Assembly (NCBI GenBank): GCA_029780075.1
Contig: JAKOZI010000338.1
Location: 1 to 47,124 of the forward strand
Direction: 5' to 3'
Length of the DNA stretch: 47,124 nucleotides
Source: Pseudomonadota bacterium
GTDB lineage: Bacteria > Pseudomonadota > Gammaproteobacteria > Burkholderiales > Rhodocyclaceae
Positions within the stretch are counted from its first letter, which is position 1. Every line of letters begins with the position of its first letter. Shown here piece by piece: positions 5,942-16,527 of the stretch. The notes beneath the pieces are model-generated. The model did no database searches and was not told where the DNA came from. It saw nothing but the letters and a program-made list of their open reading frames with translations. The translations under genes and the position numbers were made by a program.

Positions 5942-8260
5942 TCACTGTCCGTGCCAGTAACGCCTGTACTCCGCTCGATACGACAGCAGCGTAAGCCCGC
6001 CGTCAGCCAATCGCACGCGTACCGCACCGTCCCGATCCGTGCGCCACAGCCGCTTCCCGGCGTAGCGTTCGACGACATCTGCGCGCGGATGCTGGAAGCG
6101 GTTGCGGTAGCCGACCGGGATGATCACTTCATCGGCGCCAACGGTGGCGATGAATGCCGGTGTCGACGAGGTCCCACTGCCATGATGCGGAACGAGCAGT
6201 ATCTCGCTGCGCAGCAGACCCGGAGACCGGGTGAGCAGGGCCTGCTCGTCGCGCGCCTCGATGTCGGAAGTCAGCAGCACACGCCCAAAGCCGTTGTCGA
6301 TCCGCAGCACGCAACTCATGTTGTTGCTGCGCGCGGCCCTGCGCTCGTAATCGGCGGCTGCGGGATGCAGGACCGCGAAGCGTACGCCGTCCCACTCCCA
6401 GGTCTGACCGGCAATACATCGTTCTCCGGGCAGTTCCTGAACCGACGACAGCGTGCGAGCGATTGGCACGGCCTCCTGAACAGCGACCACGCCTCCCGAA
6501 TGGTCCTTGTCGCGGTGCGTCACGATCAGGGCATCGAGTTGGTCTATTCCACTGGCGCGCAGGTAGGGAACGATGATCCGTTGACCGGCGTCCGACTCGG
6601 CGCTGTACAGCGGCCCGGTGTCGTAAAGCAGCGTGTGCCGGGCCGTGCGCACGACCACCGCCAGCCCCTGCCCGACATCGAGGACGTCCACCCAGGCATC
6701 ACCCGCCGCCGGCCGCGCCGCCGGCCAGAACAGCGCCGGCAGGATCAGGCACAGCCCCGCCCAGCGTCCCGGAAAACCGCGCGGCAACAACAACCAGAGC
6801 ACCCCGAGCACGGCGAGCAAGGTCGCCGCCAGCGGTGGCGCCGGCTGCTCCCAGACCGGCCAGACCGCGAGCCAATCGAGAACAGCCATCAGGCCGGACA
6901 ACAGCCAGTGGTCGAAGTGCAGCAGCACTGGCCAGGGCAGGACGGCAAACAGCAGCGCCAACGGGGCGATGACGAAGCTGACCAACGGAATCGCCAGCGC
7001 ATTGGCGAGTGGCGAAACCAGCGAGAACTGCTGGAACATCAGCAGCAACAGCGGCAGCGTCCCGAGGGTCACCGCCCACTGCGTCGCCCCCCAACTGGCG
7101 ATGACCCTGCTCCAGCCACGCCCGACGTCAAGCCGCGCCGTGCCGACGAAGAAGAGCAGGCCGACGGCGACAAAGGATAACCAGAATCCCGGTGCAAGCA
7201 CCGCCCAGGGATCGATCAGCAGCACCAGCAACAACGCCAGCAGCAGGCTGCGACTGGCGCCGAGGTTGCGGCCCGACCACAGCGCCAGCGCCACCACGCT
7301 CAGCATGTACAAGGTGCGCTGCGTCGGCACCGCGAAACCGGCGAGTAACGAGTAAGCGACAGCGGCCAGCCAGCCAGCCGCGATCGCCGCCTGCGGTACC
7401 GGCAGCAGGAGCAGCAATCGTTCACTGCGCCGCCATAGCCCGCCGAAAAGCCCGCCAAACAGGGCGGCCACCATCGTCACGTGCAACCCCGAGATCGACA
7501 TCAGGTGTGTGACGCCGGTCTGCCTGAACAAGCGCCACTGCTCGGCCGGGATGGCCTGCTGATCGCCGACCGCCAGAGCAACCAGGATGCCCACATAAGG
7601 CGCCTCGCCCAGCACCGCCGAAAACGATCGCCGTATCTGGTCGCGCAAGCGCTCGAGAGCATAGGACGGCTGTCGTACGAAGTCGTCCAGACGCTGCGCC
7701 AGCGCGCGCGGGCGCACGTAGCCCGTTGCCCGCAGGTCGCGTTCGAAGAGCCAGGCCTCGTAGTCGAAACCGTGTGGATTGGCGTTGCCGTGCGGACGCT
7801 TCAGGCGCACCGTGAACCGCCAGCGCTCGGCCGGACGAATGGCCAGTCCCTCGCGCCATTCGTCTTCCAGCCGGCCGTGATACCACGAGAGCATGATCCG
7901 CCGCGGTACGCGCGCGCCCGCGGTTTCCACCGACTCGACGACGAACTCGAAACGCTCGCCCCGTTCGAAGGCATGCGGTAGTGCGGCGACGACACCGACG
8001 ACCTGCACATCGCGCCCCTCCCACTCCGCCGGCAACTGCTCCAGCAGGCGCTGCTCGGCGAGCAGCGCCGCCCAGGCGCAACCGAGCAGCGCGCAGATCA
8101 GCGCGGACAGCGTTCGGGCGAGCAGCGGCTGGCGCCGAGCGAGCAAGAACAAGGCACCCAGGCCAAGCAGCAGGCCGGCAAGCAGCGGCAGCGCCGGCAA
8201 ATGCTCCTGGATCTGAAGCAGACCCACACCCAGGGCGAAGGCAAGGATGTTGATGCGCAT
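5942..8260 (-). CDS. comEC: ComEC/Rec2 DNA-uptake channel protein
   Basis: A 772-residue polytopic inner-membrane protein that would carry transforming single-stranded DNA into the cytoplasm. The order is canonical: N-terminal hydrophobic segment and soluble DUF4131/OB-like part, the multi-helix Competence domain (with HLMSISGLHVTMVA), then a metallo-beta-lactamase domain. That domain shows DVLDVGQGLA, LLYDTGP and the metal motif THRDKDHSGG (about residue 585), plus LLVPHHGSGTSS. Length is normal for proteobacterial ComEC, and no disruption is seen. The start at 8260 lacks a strong ribosome site. It is transcribed away from the chemotaxis gene end at 8371 with about 110 nt between. Presence of an intact comEC suggests, but does not prove, natural competence. 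Confidence 0.95.
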   Translation of the reverse strand: MRINILAFALGVGLLQIQEHLPALPLLAGLLLGLGALFLLARRQPLLARTLSALICALLGCAWAALLAEQRLLEQLPAEWEGRDVQVVGVVAALPHAFERGERFEFVVESVETAGARVPRRIMLSWYHGRLEDEWREGLAIRPAERWRFTVRLKRPHGNANPHGFDYEAWLFERDLRATGYVRPRALAQRLDDFVRQPSYALERLRDQIRRSFSAVLGEAPYVGILVALAVGDQQAIPAEQWRLFRQTGVTHLMSISGLHVTMVAALFGGLFGGLWRRSERLLLLLPVPQAAIAAGWLAAVAYSLLAGFAVPTQRTLYMLSVVALALWSGRNLGASRSLLLALLLVLLIDPWAVLAPGFWLSFVAVGLLFFVGTARLDVGRGWSRVIASWGATQWAVTLGTLPLLLLMFQQFSLVSPLANALAIPLVSFVIAPLALLFAVLPWPVLLHFDHWLLSGLMAVLDWLAVWPVWEQPAPPLAATLLAVLGVLWLLLPRGFPGRWAGLCLILPALFWPAARPAAGDAWVDVLDVGQGLAVVVRTARHTLLYDTGPLYSAESDAGQRIIVPYLRASGIDQLDALIVTHRDKDHSGGVVAVQEAVPIARTLSSVQELPGERCIAGQTWEWDGVRFAVLHPAAADYERRAARSNNMSCVLRIDNGFGRVLLTSDIEARDEQALLTRSPGLLRSEILLVPHHGSGTSSTPAFIATVGADEVIIPVGYRNRFQHPRADVVERYAGKRLWRTDRDGAVRVRLADGGLTLLSYRAEYRRYWHGQ

Positions 8261-8370
8261 CGCCCATTAAAGCAGATTAGCCGGTACCCCGGTCAACCGA
8301 CGGCCACCTGCCGCAGGAACCGCGGCGAGGCGCCACCCACGACTCCGCCCCCCTCCCGATGCGCTGGGAT

Positions 8371-10392
8371 TCAGGCCAGCCGAAAACGACGGACCTCGGC
8401 CTCCAGCTCTTCCGCAAGCCTTTCGAGGTGTGCTGCCGTAGCCGCATTGCCGGCCACCGCAGCACGGTTTTCCTCCGCCATGCGGGCCACCTGTTCGACG
8501 TTGCGGCCGATCTCGCTGCTGGCGACGTTCTGCTCGCCCAATGCCTTCGAGATGTCGGCCACGCGGCTCACCACCTGCTGCGCATTGCCGCCGATCTCCT
8601 GAATCGACGCGCCGGCCTGCGTGGCCAGTGCGACCCCCTCCGCCACGCGGCTGACACCGAGATTCATGCTCGCCACGGCATCGTGCGCGCCACTCTGGAT
8701 AGCGGCAATCATGCCCGCAATCTCCTGCGTCGAACGTGCCGTACGCTCGGCCAGCTTGCGGACTTCGTCGGCGACAACCGCAAAGCCGCGGCCCGACTCG
8801 CCGGCTCGCGCCGCCTCGATTGCCGCGTTGAGCGCCAGCAAATTGGTTTGATCGGCAATTTCCTTGATCACGCCGACGATGACCGAGATCCGTTCCGATC
8901 GCCCGCCCAGTTCGGCGACGAGGGTCGCCGACTGGTTCACTACCTCGGCAATCCGCTCGATCTCGCGGACGACGTTGCCGACCACGCGGTTGCCGTCTGC
9001 CGACAATTCGCCGGCACGGCTGGAGATCCGGTTGGCATCCTGGGCATTGTTTGACAACTGCTCGATGCCGACCGTCATCTCTTCGACCGCTGCGGCCATG
9101 GTAGACGCGGCTGCACTCTGTTGCTCACTGGCGCGATTGATTTCTGCGGCCGAGCCGGCAAGCTGCTTGGTGGCCTGGAGCACCTCGCCCGTGCCGTGCT
9201 GGACGCTCCGGATGAGGCTGCCGAACGCGCTCGCCATCTCGTTCAGGCTGTCGCCGACGAGGCTCAGTTCGTCGCACGTACCCAGTTCGACGCGCACCCC
9301 GAGATCGCCGGTAGCGATCATCCTGGCCTTCTCCGCCAGTCGATCGATGCTGCCGATCGTCGCGTAGTACAGCCCCATGGCCACATAGGCGTAGAGCAGC
9401 ACGATCAGAACCGAAACCGCAATGCTCAGGTTCAGGTCACGCTGTACGCGGTCGATCCGGCGCTGCAGGAGATCTTCGAGAGTGGGAAAAAGGGTCTGGA
9501 ACATTTCCTGGTAGCCCTTTTCGACCGACGCGGTGGTCAGAGCGAAGTACTCGGCGGGTGGCGTCGCATAAGCCCCCGAGAGAATGTCCTGGTTGACCAG
9601 CCCGGTCATCTTCTCTGCCGACGCGCCCAAGTCGCGGATCACAGCCGCCAGCGAGGACTGCAAACCGGGGTTATAGCGCGAGGTCTTGGTGAGATTGACC
9701 CGCAACGAGTCGACCGAGGCGTTGAGTCCGGCCAGTAATACGGTGAACTCGACCTGCTGCGAGGGCACCAGCGGCATTTGCTTCGCCAGCACCCCCGTCC
9801 CGAGGCCCCGCAGTTGGCCCATGCGTTCAATCGCCCAAGGCAAGCTGTCGACCAGCGTATCGATCAGGTAGGTGGCGTCGATGTCGGGATCGTTGGTCAG
9901 GGCATAGGTATCGGCAATCGTCTTCTGGAAAGTCAATAAATCGGCGATCAATCCGGTGTGCGCCAGGAAGTTCTCGCGCGGGATCAACCCGAGGCCATCG
10001 CTCTGAAGGGACTGCCAGCCCTCCTGTAATTTCTTCCAGTCGGCGCCGGCTGCCAGTTGTGGCGTCAATCGGGCAGTCACTGCCTGCACGGCGCCAGCCA
10101 CTGCCTTTTCCGTGGCCGCGCGCTGCTCCTCCATCGCCGTGTTGCCGTTGAGCACCCCCGCTGAAAGCCCGCGATGCGCCTGCAGTTGCTGCAGCACGTG
10201 CGCCAACGGCACCAGAACCTGCAGGCCGCCCCGTTCCTGCCGCGAACTGTCGATCACGCGGTGCAGGCTCAGGTAGAGGTTGAGCAGCAGCACGGCGATG
10301 GCCATCAAAGCCATGGCCCCCATGATCGCGAACTTCTTCGTGTAGCCCACTCGATTGAGCAAGGCAATGGCCGGGGTAAACAGAGTCTTCAT
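8371..10392 (-). CDS. Methyl-accepting chemotaxis protein with NIT-like sensor
   Basis: A 673-residue chemoreceptor. A first membrane helix lies near residues 20-40, followed by a long all-helical periplasmic region containing [11 protein letters not shown]. That motif resembles the nitrate/nitrite-sensing NIT fold, so the ligand could be an oxyanion (inference). A second helix ([22 protein letters not shown]) leads into a HAMP domain and then the signalling hairpin with [21 protein letters not shown]. There is no C-terminal CheR/CheB pentapeptide. I chose the ATG at 10392 (MKTLFTPA): an in-frame codon at 10467 would overlap the end of lolD, and the 25 extra residues look unlike receptor sequence. 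It lies 71 nt after the lolD stop and may be read with lolCD. Confidence 0.92.
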   Translation of the reverse strand: MKTLFTPAIALLNRVGYTKKFAIMGAMALMAIAVLLLNLYLSLHRVIDSSRQERGGLQVLVPLAHVLQQLQAHRGLSAGVLNGNTAMEEQRAATEKAVAGAVQAVTARLTPQLAAGADWKKLQEGWQSLQSDGLGLIPRENFLAHTGLIADLLTFQKTIADTYALTNDPDIDATYLIDTLVDSLPWAIERMGQLRGLGTGVLAKQMPLVPSQQVEFTVLLAGLNASVDSLRVNLTKTSRYNPGLQSSLAAVIRDLGASAEKMTGLVNQDILSGAYATPPAEYFALTTASVEKGYQEMFQTLFPTLEDLLQRRIDRVQRDLNLSIAVSVLIVLLYAYVAMGLYYATIGSIDRLAEKARMIATGDLGVRVELGTCDELSLVGDSLNEMASAFGSLIRSVQHGTGEVLQATKQLAGSAAEINRASEQQSAAASTMAAAVEEMTVGIEQLSNNAQDANRISSRAGELSADGNRVVGNVVREIERIAEVVNQSATLVAELGGRSERISVIVGVIKEIADQTNLLALNAAIEAARAGESGRGFAVVADEVRKLAERTARSTQEIAGMIAAIQSGAHDAVASMNLGVSRVAEGVALATQAGASIQEIGGNAQQVVSRVADISKALGEQNVASSEIGRNVEQVARMAEENRAAVAGNAATAAHLERLAEELEAEVRRFRLA

Positions 10393-10463
10393 GGTCACAG
10401 CGCCTTCGAGGTCGATTGTTCCCACAGCATAAAGGCCGCGCGTGCGCGTCCGTCTGGCGTCGC

Positions 10464-11142
<679 letters not shown>

Positions 11143-11150
<8 letters not shown>

Positions 11151-12390
11151 AGCGCAAGGCCGCCGCCGGATTGACCCGCGCCGCCCGCCAGCTCGGATAA
11201 AGCGTCGCCACCAGCGCCAGCACGAAGGCTACGCCGGTGATTGTCGTCACGTCTCCCCACTGCAACTCGGAAGGCAGGTTGGAAATGTAGTACACCTCCT
11301 TGGCCAGGAACTGCGTGCCGAGCAGGCGCTCGATGAACGGCACGACGACATCGACGTTGAGTGCCAGGGCCACGCCACCGGCGATGCCGAGGCCCAGCCC
11401 GATGAAGCCGATCAGCGCCCCCTGTACGATGAACACCACCATGATGCTCAACGGGCTGGCACCGAGCGTGCGCAGAATGGCAATGTCGGCCTGCTTGTCG
11501 GTTACCGCCATGACCAGCGTGGAAACGATGTTGAACGCCGCTACGGCGATGATCAGCGACAGGATGATGAACATCATGTTCTTCTCGATCTGCACGGCAC
11601 GAAAGAAATTGGCATGGCTGCGCGTCCAGTCGCTGATGAAGGCATTGGTGTCGAGGGAGCCCACCAGCAGACGCGCCACGCGCGGCGCCTGAAAGAGATC
11701 GTCGAGTTTCAGGCGTACGCCGGACACTCGATCATCCATGCGGTACAGGCGCTGCGCGTCGGCAAGATGGATCAGCGCCAGACCACTGTCGTATTCGTAC
11801 ATGCCGACCTCGAACAGCCCGACGACGGTAAAGGTTTTCAGACGCGGCACCACGCCGGCCGGGGTGACCACGCCTTGCGGCGCGATCAGCGTGATGCGGT
11901 CACCAACGAAGACGCCCAGTGCGCGCGCCAGTTCGGAGCCCAGGATGATATTGAAGCGATCCGGAAGCAGGGCATCGAACTCGCCGCTCTTCATGTGCCG
12001 GCGAAAATCGGCCACCTGGTCTTCCAGATCCGGCTGGATGCCGCGCACCATGGCGCCGCGCACGGCTTGCCCGTAGGCCAGCATGCCCTGCGCCTGCACG
12101 AAGGGCGCGGCGGCGATGACCTGAGGTTGTACCGCGGCCTGCGCTGCCACCCGCTGCCAGTCGACCAGTTCGCCGCCGACGCCACTGATCTCGACGTGCG
12201 AAACGACAGCGAGGATCCGCGACCGCAGCTCGGTCTGAAAACCGTTCATCACCGACAGTACGACGATCAGCGCGGCAACGCCCAGGGCGATGCCGAACAT
12301 CGAAATCAGTGAGATGAAGGAGATGAAGTGGTTGTGCTTCTTGGCCCGCGTATAACGCAGGCCGATCAGCAACTCGTAAGGAAGGGCCAT
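11143..12390 (-). CDS. lolC: Lipoprotein-releasing system permease LolC/LolE
   Basis: A 415-residue permease partner of LolD. Layout: one N-terminal membrane helix ([30 protein letters not shown]), a large periplasmic domain, and three C-terminal helices, ending in a cytoplasmic [14 protein letters not shown] tail. As in many betaproteobacteria a single LolC/E subunit appears with LolD, so it probably works as a homodimer (LolF-like, inference). The ATG at 12390 gives the usual [13 protein letters not shown] start; a TTG 12 nt upstream is also in frame. The 158 bp between this gene and the divergent 12561 gene must hold promoters for both; I see only weak -10-like sequence around 12450. Confidence 0.93.
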
Positions 12391-12560
12391 CGGCGGCGGC
12401 AACTCATATCAGGGCAGCGCGGCGAACGCCGCAAAGGCAAAAAGCGTTATGCTACACTTTTTCCGGGAGCGACCGCCCCTTGCCGCCTCCCGACTTTCCC
12501 GCAAGGCAGATATAGCGCGCGCGTCCGCCCGCTGCCGCCATCGCCGATAACCGCCCCCCC

Positions 12561-13616
12561 ATGCAGCTCACCTTGGTTGTTCCCGAACTCATCTGGCCCG
12601 AACCCGACGACCGCGAAAGTCTCGACGCTCTCCCCTGTCCGGGCCTGAACACGCTGATCGCGCGCAGCCGGTGCAACCGCCGTCCGCCGCAATCGCTCGA
12701 AGCGACCCTCTGTGACGACTTCGGCCTGGGCGAGCATGCGCCCTACGCCGCATTCCGCGTCCTCGGCGAAGACGCCGCCCCGGCGGCAGCCGATGCCTGC
12801 TGGCTGTGCGCCGATCCGGTGCATCTGCGCCTGCACCAGGAGCGACTGATTCTCGCCGACGGCGGCAGTCTCGGGATTCAATCCGCGGAGGCGCAGGCCA
12901 TCGTCGACGAACTCAATCGCCAGTTCTCGGATCGCGGGACCTTTCACGCCGCCGCCGCCGATCGCTGGTACCTGCAACTGCCTGCCGACACTGCACTCGG
13001 CTGCTTCGATGTCCTGCCGCTGTCGGCCGTCGCCGGTCGCAGCGTCGGCCGACAATTGCCCGTAACCCCCGAGGCACGCTGGTTGCGCCAGATGCTGAAC
13101 GAGGCGCAGATGATCCTGCACCAGCATCCGGCCAATGCCAGGCGCGAAGACGAAGGCCGATCGACGATCAACAGCCTGTGGATGTGGGGTGCCGGCAAGC
13201 TGCCGACCGGCGGCACGGGGGAATTTGCCGGCCTGTGGAGCGACCAGCCACTGGCGCGCGGGCTGGGCCGCGCTGCGGCCATACCGGTGCAGGGCGTGCC
13301 CGAAAACGCCGCGGCGCTGCTCGCTCGGTCGCCTCCCGGCAGCCGCCAGATGCTGCTGCTCGATGCACTGCAATCGCCAGTGCAGTATGAAGACAGCGAG
13401 GCCTACCGCGCCACCTTGCTCGACCTCGAAGCCCGCTGGTTCGCGCCGCTGCAGAAAGCGCTCGCCGGCGGCCGGATGCAGCGCCTGCGCCTGGTGGCGA
13501 CGACGGCTTACGCCACGCTGGCCTGGGACACCGATCGCCTGGTGCAGTGGCAACTGTGGCGCCGCCCGCAGCCGCTGGCGGCCACCGCGCAGGCGCAGGC
13601 CAGAGGCGAGCGATGA
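12561..13616 (+). CDS. RpfE-type / phosphoglycerate-mutase-like conserved protein
   Basis: A 351-residue soluble protein. Pattern and position directly upstream of recJ match a conserved beta/gammaproteobacterial family (COG4255) variously named RpfE or cofactor-independent phosphoglycerate mutase-like. Characteristic stretches are the NSLWMWGAGKLP motif (about residues 205-216) and the LRQMLNEAQMILHQHPAN segment. The family resembles the metal-dependent phosphoglycerate mutase/alkaline phosphatase fold, but the classic metal ligands are not obvious here, so enzymatic activity is doubtful. The stop overlaps the recJ start (ATGA), implying one transcript. No clear ribosome site precedes the ATG. 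Confidence 0.75.
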   Translation: MQLTLVVPELIWPEPDDRESLDALPCPGLNTLIARSRCNRRPPQSLEATLCDDFGLGEHAPYAAFRVLGEDAAPAAADACWLCADPVHLRLHQERLILADGGSLGIQSAEAQAIVDELNRQFSDRGTFHAAAADRWYLQLPADTALGCFDVLPLSAVAGRSVGRQLPVTPEARWLRQMLNEAQMILHQHPANARREDEGRSTINSLWMWGAGKLPTGGTGEFAGLWSDQPLARGLGRAAAIPVQGVPENAAALLARSPPGSRQMLLLDALQSPVQYEDSEAYRATLLDLEARWFAPLQKALAGGRMQRLRLVATTAYATLAWDTDRLVQWQLWRRPQPLAATAQAQARGER

Positions 13617-15331
13617 CCCAGCTGCGCAGTCGCCCCGTCTCGCCACGTGTCCAGTGGCAACTCGAACAACAGGGTCTGCACCCGTTGCTGGCACGCGTCT
13701 ACGCCGGCCGCGGCATCGTCGCACGCAGCGAACTCGACTATGAATTCTCGTCGCTACTGCCGCCGGCTCGCCTGACACACGCCGCCGCAGCCGCCGTCAT
13801 CCTGGCCGACGCCATCGCCGACCGGCAGCGCATCCTGATCGTTGCCGACTACGACTGCGACGGCGCCACCGCCTGCGCGCTCGGCATCCGGGCGCTACGC
13901 GCCTGTGGTGCGGCCGTCGATTATCTGGTACCGAACCGCTTCACCTACGGCTACGGCCTGTCGCCCGACATCGTCGACCTCGCGGCGAGCAGAAAACCGG
14001 CGCTGATCGTCACCGTCGACAACGGCATCGCCAGCGTCGACGGCGTGGCTCGCGCCCGACAACTCGGTATTGCCACACTGATCACCGACCACCACCTGCC
14101 GGGCGACGAGTTGCCGGCAGCCGACTGCATCGTCAACCCGAACCTCCCGGCCTGCGCCTTTCCGAGCAAGTGTCTGGCCGGCGTCGGCGTGATGTTCTAC
14201 GTGATGCTCGCCCTGCGCGCCGAGTTGCGCTGCCGCAACTGGTTTGGCGCGGGCAGCGGGCGCAGCGAGCCGAATCTCGCCAACCTGCTCGACCTGGTGG
14301 CGCTCGGTACCGTCGCCGACGTCGTCAGCCTCGACCACAACAACCGCGTCCTCGTCAGCCAGGGTCTGCAGCGCATCCGGCAGGGCCGATTGACGCCGGG
14401 TCTGCGCGCCCTCTTCGGCGCCGCGGGTCGCAATCCCGCGCAAGCGTCGAGCTTCGACCTCGGGTTCATGATCGGCCCGCGCCTCAACGCCGCCGGCCGC
14501 CTGTCCGACATGTCGCTGGGCATCGAATGCCTGATCACCGACGACCAAGGACGTGCCCTGCACATCGCACAGCAACTCGACGCGCTCAATCGTGAGCGAC
14601 GCGAAATCGAAGCCGGCATGCAGGAACAGGCGCTGCTGCAGGTCGCCAAGGCAGCCGCCGACCTGGAGGGTGAACCCGCTGCCGCGGTGTCGCTGTTCGA
14701 CCCTGACTGGCACCAGGGCGTCGTCGGCATCGTCGCCGCGCGCATCAAGGAGCGACTGCACCGCCCGGTGTTCGCCTTTGCCCGTGGCGATGCCGGCGAA
14801 ATCAAGGGCTCGGGACGTTCGATTCCCGGCCTGCATCTGCGCGATGCGCTCGATCTGGTGAGCAAACGCGCGCCCGGCCTGCTGCTGCGGTTTGGTGGGC
14901 ACGCGATGGCCGCCGGGCTGACGCTGCGCGAGAGCGACTTTGCGCGCTTCCGCGAACGGTTTGCACAGGTCGCCGACGAGTTGCTCGCGCCCGCCGATCG
15001 CACGCGTACGCTGGAGACCGATGGCGGCCTCGCAGCCGCTTACTTCTCGATCGCCACCGCGCGGCTGCTCGAAGCCGAAGTCTGGGGCCAGGGCTTCCCA
15101 GCCCCGCTGTTCCAGGACGAGTTCGAGGTCGAAAGCCAGCGCATCCTCAAGGACAAGCACCTCAAGCTACGGCTGCGCAAGGGAATGCAACAGTTCGATG
15201 CGATCCAGTTCAACTTCCGGATGACGCCGGGCGGCCACATCCGTGCCGCCTACCGACTGGCAATCAACGACTTCAACGGCGTGCAGACGCCGCAGTTGAT
15301 GATCGAGCACATCGAGAATCGAGCAGCGTAA
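13613..15331 (+). CDS. recJ: Single-stranded-DNA-specific exonuclease RecJ
   Basis: A 572-residue DHH-family 5'-3' exonuclease for recombination and mismatch repair. Visible motifs: VADYDCDGATA (motif I), VTVDNG, TLITDHHLPG (the DHH motif), LDLVALGTVADVVSL and GPRLNAAGRL, followed by the DHHA1 part with GSGRSIPGLHL and RFGGHAMAAGLTL. The C-terminal OB-fold region completes a normal length. I chose the ATG at 13613, which overlaps the upstream stop; codons upstream in the same frame lie inside the previous gene. Its convergent neighbour on the minus strand ends 60 nt later. Confidence 0.97.
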   Translation: MTQLRSRPVSPRVQWQLEQQGLHPLLARVYAGRGIVARSELDYEFSSLLPPARLTHAAAAAVILADAIADRQRILIVADYDCDGATACALGIRALRACGAAVDYLVPNRFTYGYGLSPDIVDLAASRKPALIVTVDNGIASVDGVARARQLGIATLITDHHLPGDELPAADCIVNPNLPACAFPSKCLAGVGVMFYVMLALRAELRCRNWFGAGSGRSEPNLANLLDLVALGTVADVVSLDHNNRVLVSQGLQRIRQGRLTPGLRALFGAAGRNPAQASSFDLGFMIGPRLNAAGRLSDMSLGIECLITDDQGRALHIAQQLDALNRERREIEAGMQEQALLQVAKAAADLEGEPAAAVSLFDPDWHQGVVGIVAARIKERLHRPVFAFARGDAGEIKGSGRSIPGLHLRDALDLVSKRAPGLLLRFGGHAMAAGLTLRESDFARFRERFAQVADELLAPADRTRTLETDGGLAAAYFSIATARLLEAEVWGQGFPAPLFQDEFEVESQRILKDKHLKLRLRKGMQQFDAIQFNFRMTPGGHIRAAYRLAINDFNGVQTPQLMIEHIENRAA

Positions 15332-15390
15332 GGGATCGCCGGCCGGTCGCGGTGGCGCCGCCCGCCCGTCCGGATCGCTGCTTCCCCGGC

Positions 15391-16225
15391 TCAGCCCGCC
15401 GGCCGGCGCTGACCTCGCCGAATCAGGCCGCAGACCAGACCGAGACCGGCCAGCGCGAGCGCGGCGGGCTCCGGGACGGCGCGGCTGGGCTCGGCGTAGA
15501 GGAAGTCGTCCATCACCACGACATCATCGTTCGGGTTGCCGAGCAGACCATTGGCGACGATGGTATTCAGCCCCGACGTCAGGCGCACCCGGCTGATCTT
15601 CTCACCGCCGGTGGCCACCGCGCCGAGGAAGCTCAAACCCTGGTTGCCGGCGACCAGAACGTCGCGCGCATAAATCAGCACGTCGCTGTCGTCGAAGAAT
15701 TCCATTCTGCTCAGACCGGCGACTTCAACGTCAACAAAGATCGCGCCGAACGCGCTGGTCGTGGCGGCGAGCGTCGTCCCCGGCACAAAGAACTTGATAT
15801 CGGTGATGTTGCTGTTCACCGCGGTAAACAGCTTTTGCGCGCTGAACGTCTGGAAAGTCACCCGGAAAACCGAACAGTGTCGGGCTGACTCCACCGGCGT
15901 TGGCACTGACCAGAAAACCGCTGCCCGGCGTACCGAAAACCACGCCGCGCGGTGAGGTGACGTTGAAGAAGTCGGCGGGCAACAGGTTGGGGTCGGTCAG
16001 CCCTGCGGGTACGCCGTCCCAGTTGATCTCGCGGCGCAGGCCGCCGAAGGAACCGTTGGCCGCAGCGATGCTGCCGCCGCCGACCGTGCTGCGAAAAGCA
16101 TCGCGTGTCGCCGTGATCGCCGCGGCATCGGGACCGGCCGACTCGAAGGTGAGCAGCGTAGCCCAGGCCGATGGGGCCAACAGCAAGGCCGCCAGCACGC
16201 CCGCGGACTTGTGGATTGAAATCAT
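15391..16225 (-). pseudogene. PEP-CTERM sorting domain protein, frameshifted
   Basis: Starting at 16225 (ribosome site GAGAGGAG, 7-8 nt spacing) the frame reads a signal peptide (MISIHKSAGVLAALLLAPSA) and a domain with TPGSGFLVSANAGG, reaching FGFPGDF at about 15855. The sense then continues one frame over as QTFSAQKLFTAVNSN and AATTSAFGAIFVDVEVAG, ending with AVPEPAALALAGLGLVCG and an Arg-rich tail. Removing one C from CTTTCCAG near 15852-15856 restores one 277-residue protein. With both ends conserved, this is either a recent inactivating indel or a sequence error. The product would be exported and sorted by exosortase like the protein at 5077. A sigma-54 promoter lies about 80 nt upstream. 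Confidence 0.85.
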
Positions 16226-16303
16226 CTTCGTTCTCCTCTCGTTGATGGGAAGCTGCCCAGCGACACCGCCAAAGACACGCGGAGGGCTGGAGTGAATACT
16301 GCA

Positions 16304-16319
16304 AGCAACATTCCCGCCA
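16304..16319 (-). promoter_or_regulatory. Sigma-54 (-24/-12) promoter of the second PEP-CTERM gene
   Basis: Read on the minus strand, TGGCGGGAATGTTGCT matches TGGCACRNNNNTTGCW at all fixed positions but two (AC replaced by GG). GG (16318-16317) and GC (16306-16305) keep the 12-nt offset. Start of transcription would be near 16294, giving a leader of about 70 nt. Confidence 0.68.
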
Positions 16320-16381
16320 GTTAATTTTATTCTTTTCCAACAATGCGCTATGGACAGTGTGCAGGGTCCATTCCTGGCCGC

Positions 16382-16398
16382 TGTAAAGAATCCCGACA
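16382..16398 (-). promoter_or_regulatory. Candidate enhancer site, second copy
   Basis: Minus-strand TGTCGGGATTCTTTACA matches the site at 4840-4856 at 14 of 17 positions and sits 63 nt upstream of the -24 GG, against 66 nt at the other locus. A pair at matched distance before two genes of the same class points to a common activator. Confidence 0.6.
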
Positions 16399-16484
16399 GC
16401 CATCGGCAACGCACCCGCGCGACGGCGCAGACCTGCGGATTGACCGCGCGGCCGCCCGGATGCCAGCCTCGATCGTCAGGCGTA

Positions 16485-16490
16485 TATAAT
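16485..16490 (+). promoter_or_regulatory. Probable sigma-70 -10 element of prfB
   Basis: A perfect TATAAT lies 38 nt before the prfB ATG. A weak -35-like TGCCAG begins 24 nt further upstream (18-nt spacer). It faces away from the sigma-54 promoter on the opposite strand, so the 300-bp gap 16226-16527 is a divergent promoter region. Confidence 0.5.
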
Positions 16491-16527
16491 TCGGGGTTCA
16501 TTCATCACGCGCGCAGGGATCTCATTC

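Noticed and set aside
5742..5945. Small minus-strand gene after comEC
   Set aside because: Without a ribosome site or recognisable domain; it overlaps the comEC end and the sequence lacks protein-like features. The 250-bp gap 5692-5941 is left unassigned.
5951..7180. 409-residue plus-strand frame opposite comEC
   Set aside because: Arg/Gln/Pro-rich shadow of a GC-rich gene; the opposite strand encodes complete ComEC motifs.
8266..8296. Promoter for comEC (TTGACC, 19-nt gap, TTTAAT on the minus strand)
   Set aside because: The spacer is too long and the start would fall on the ATG itself; kept only as a weak possibility.
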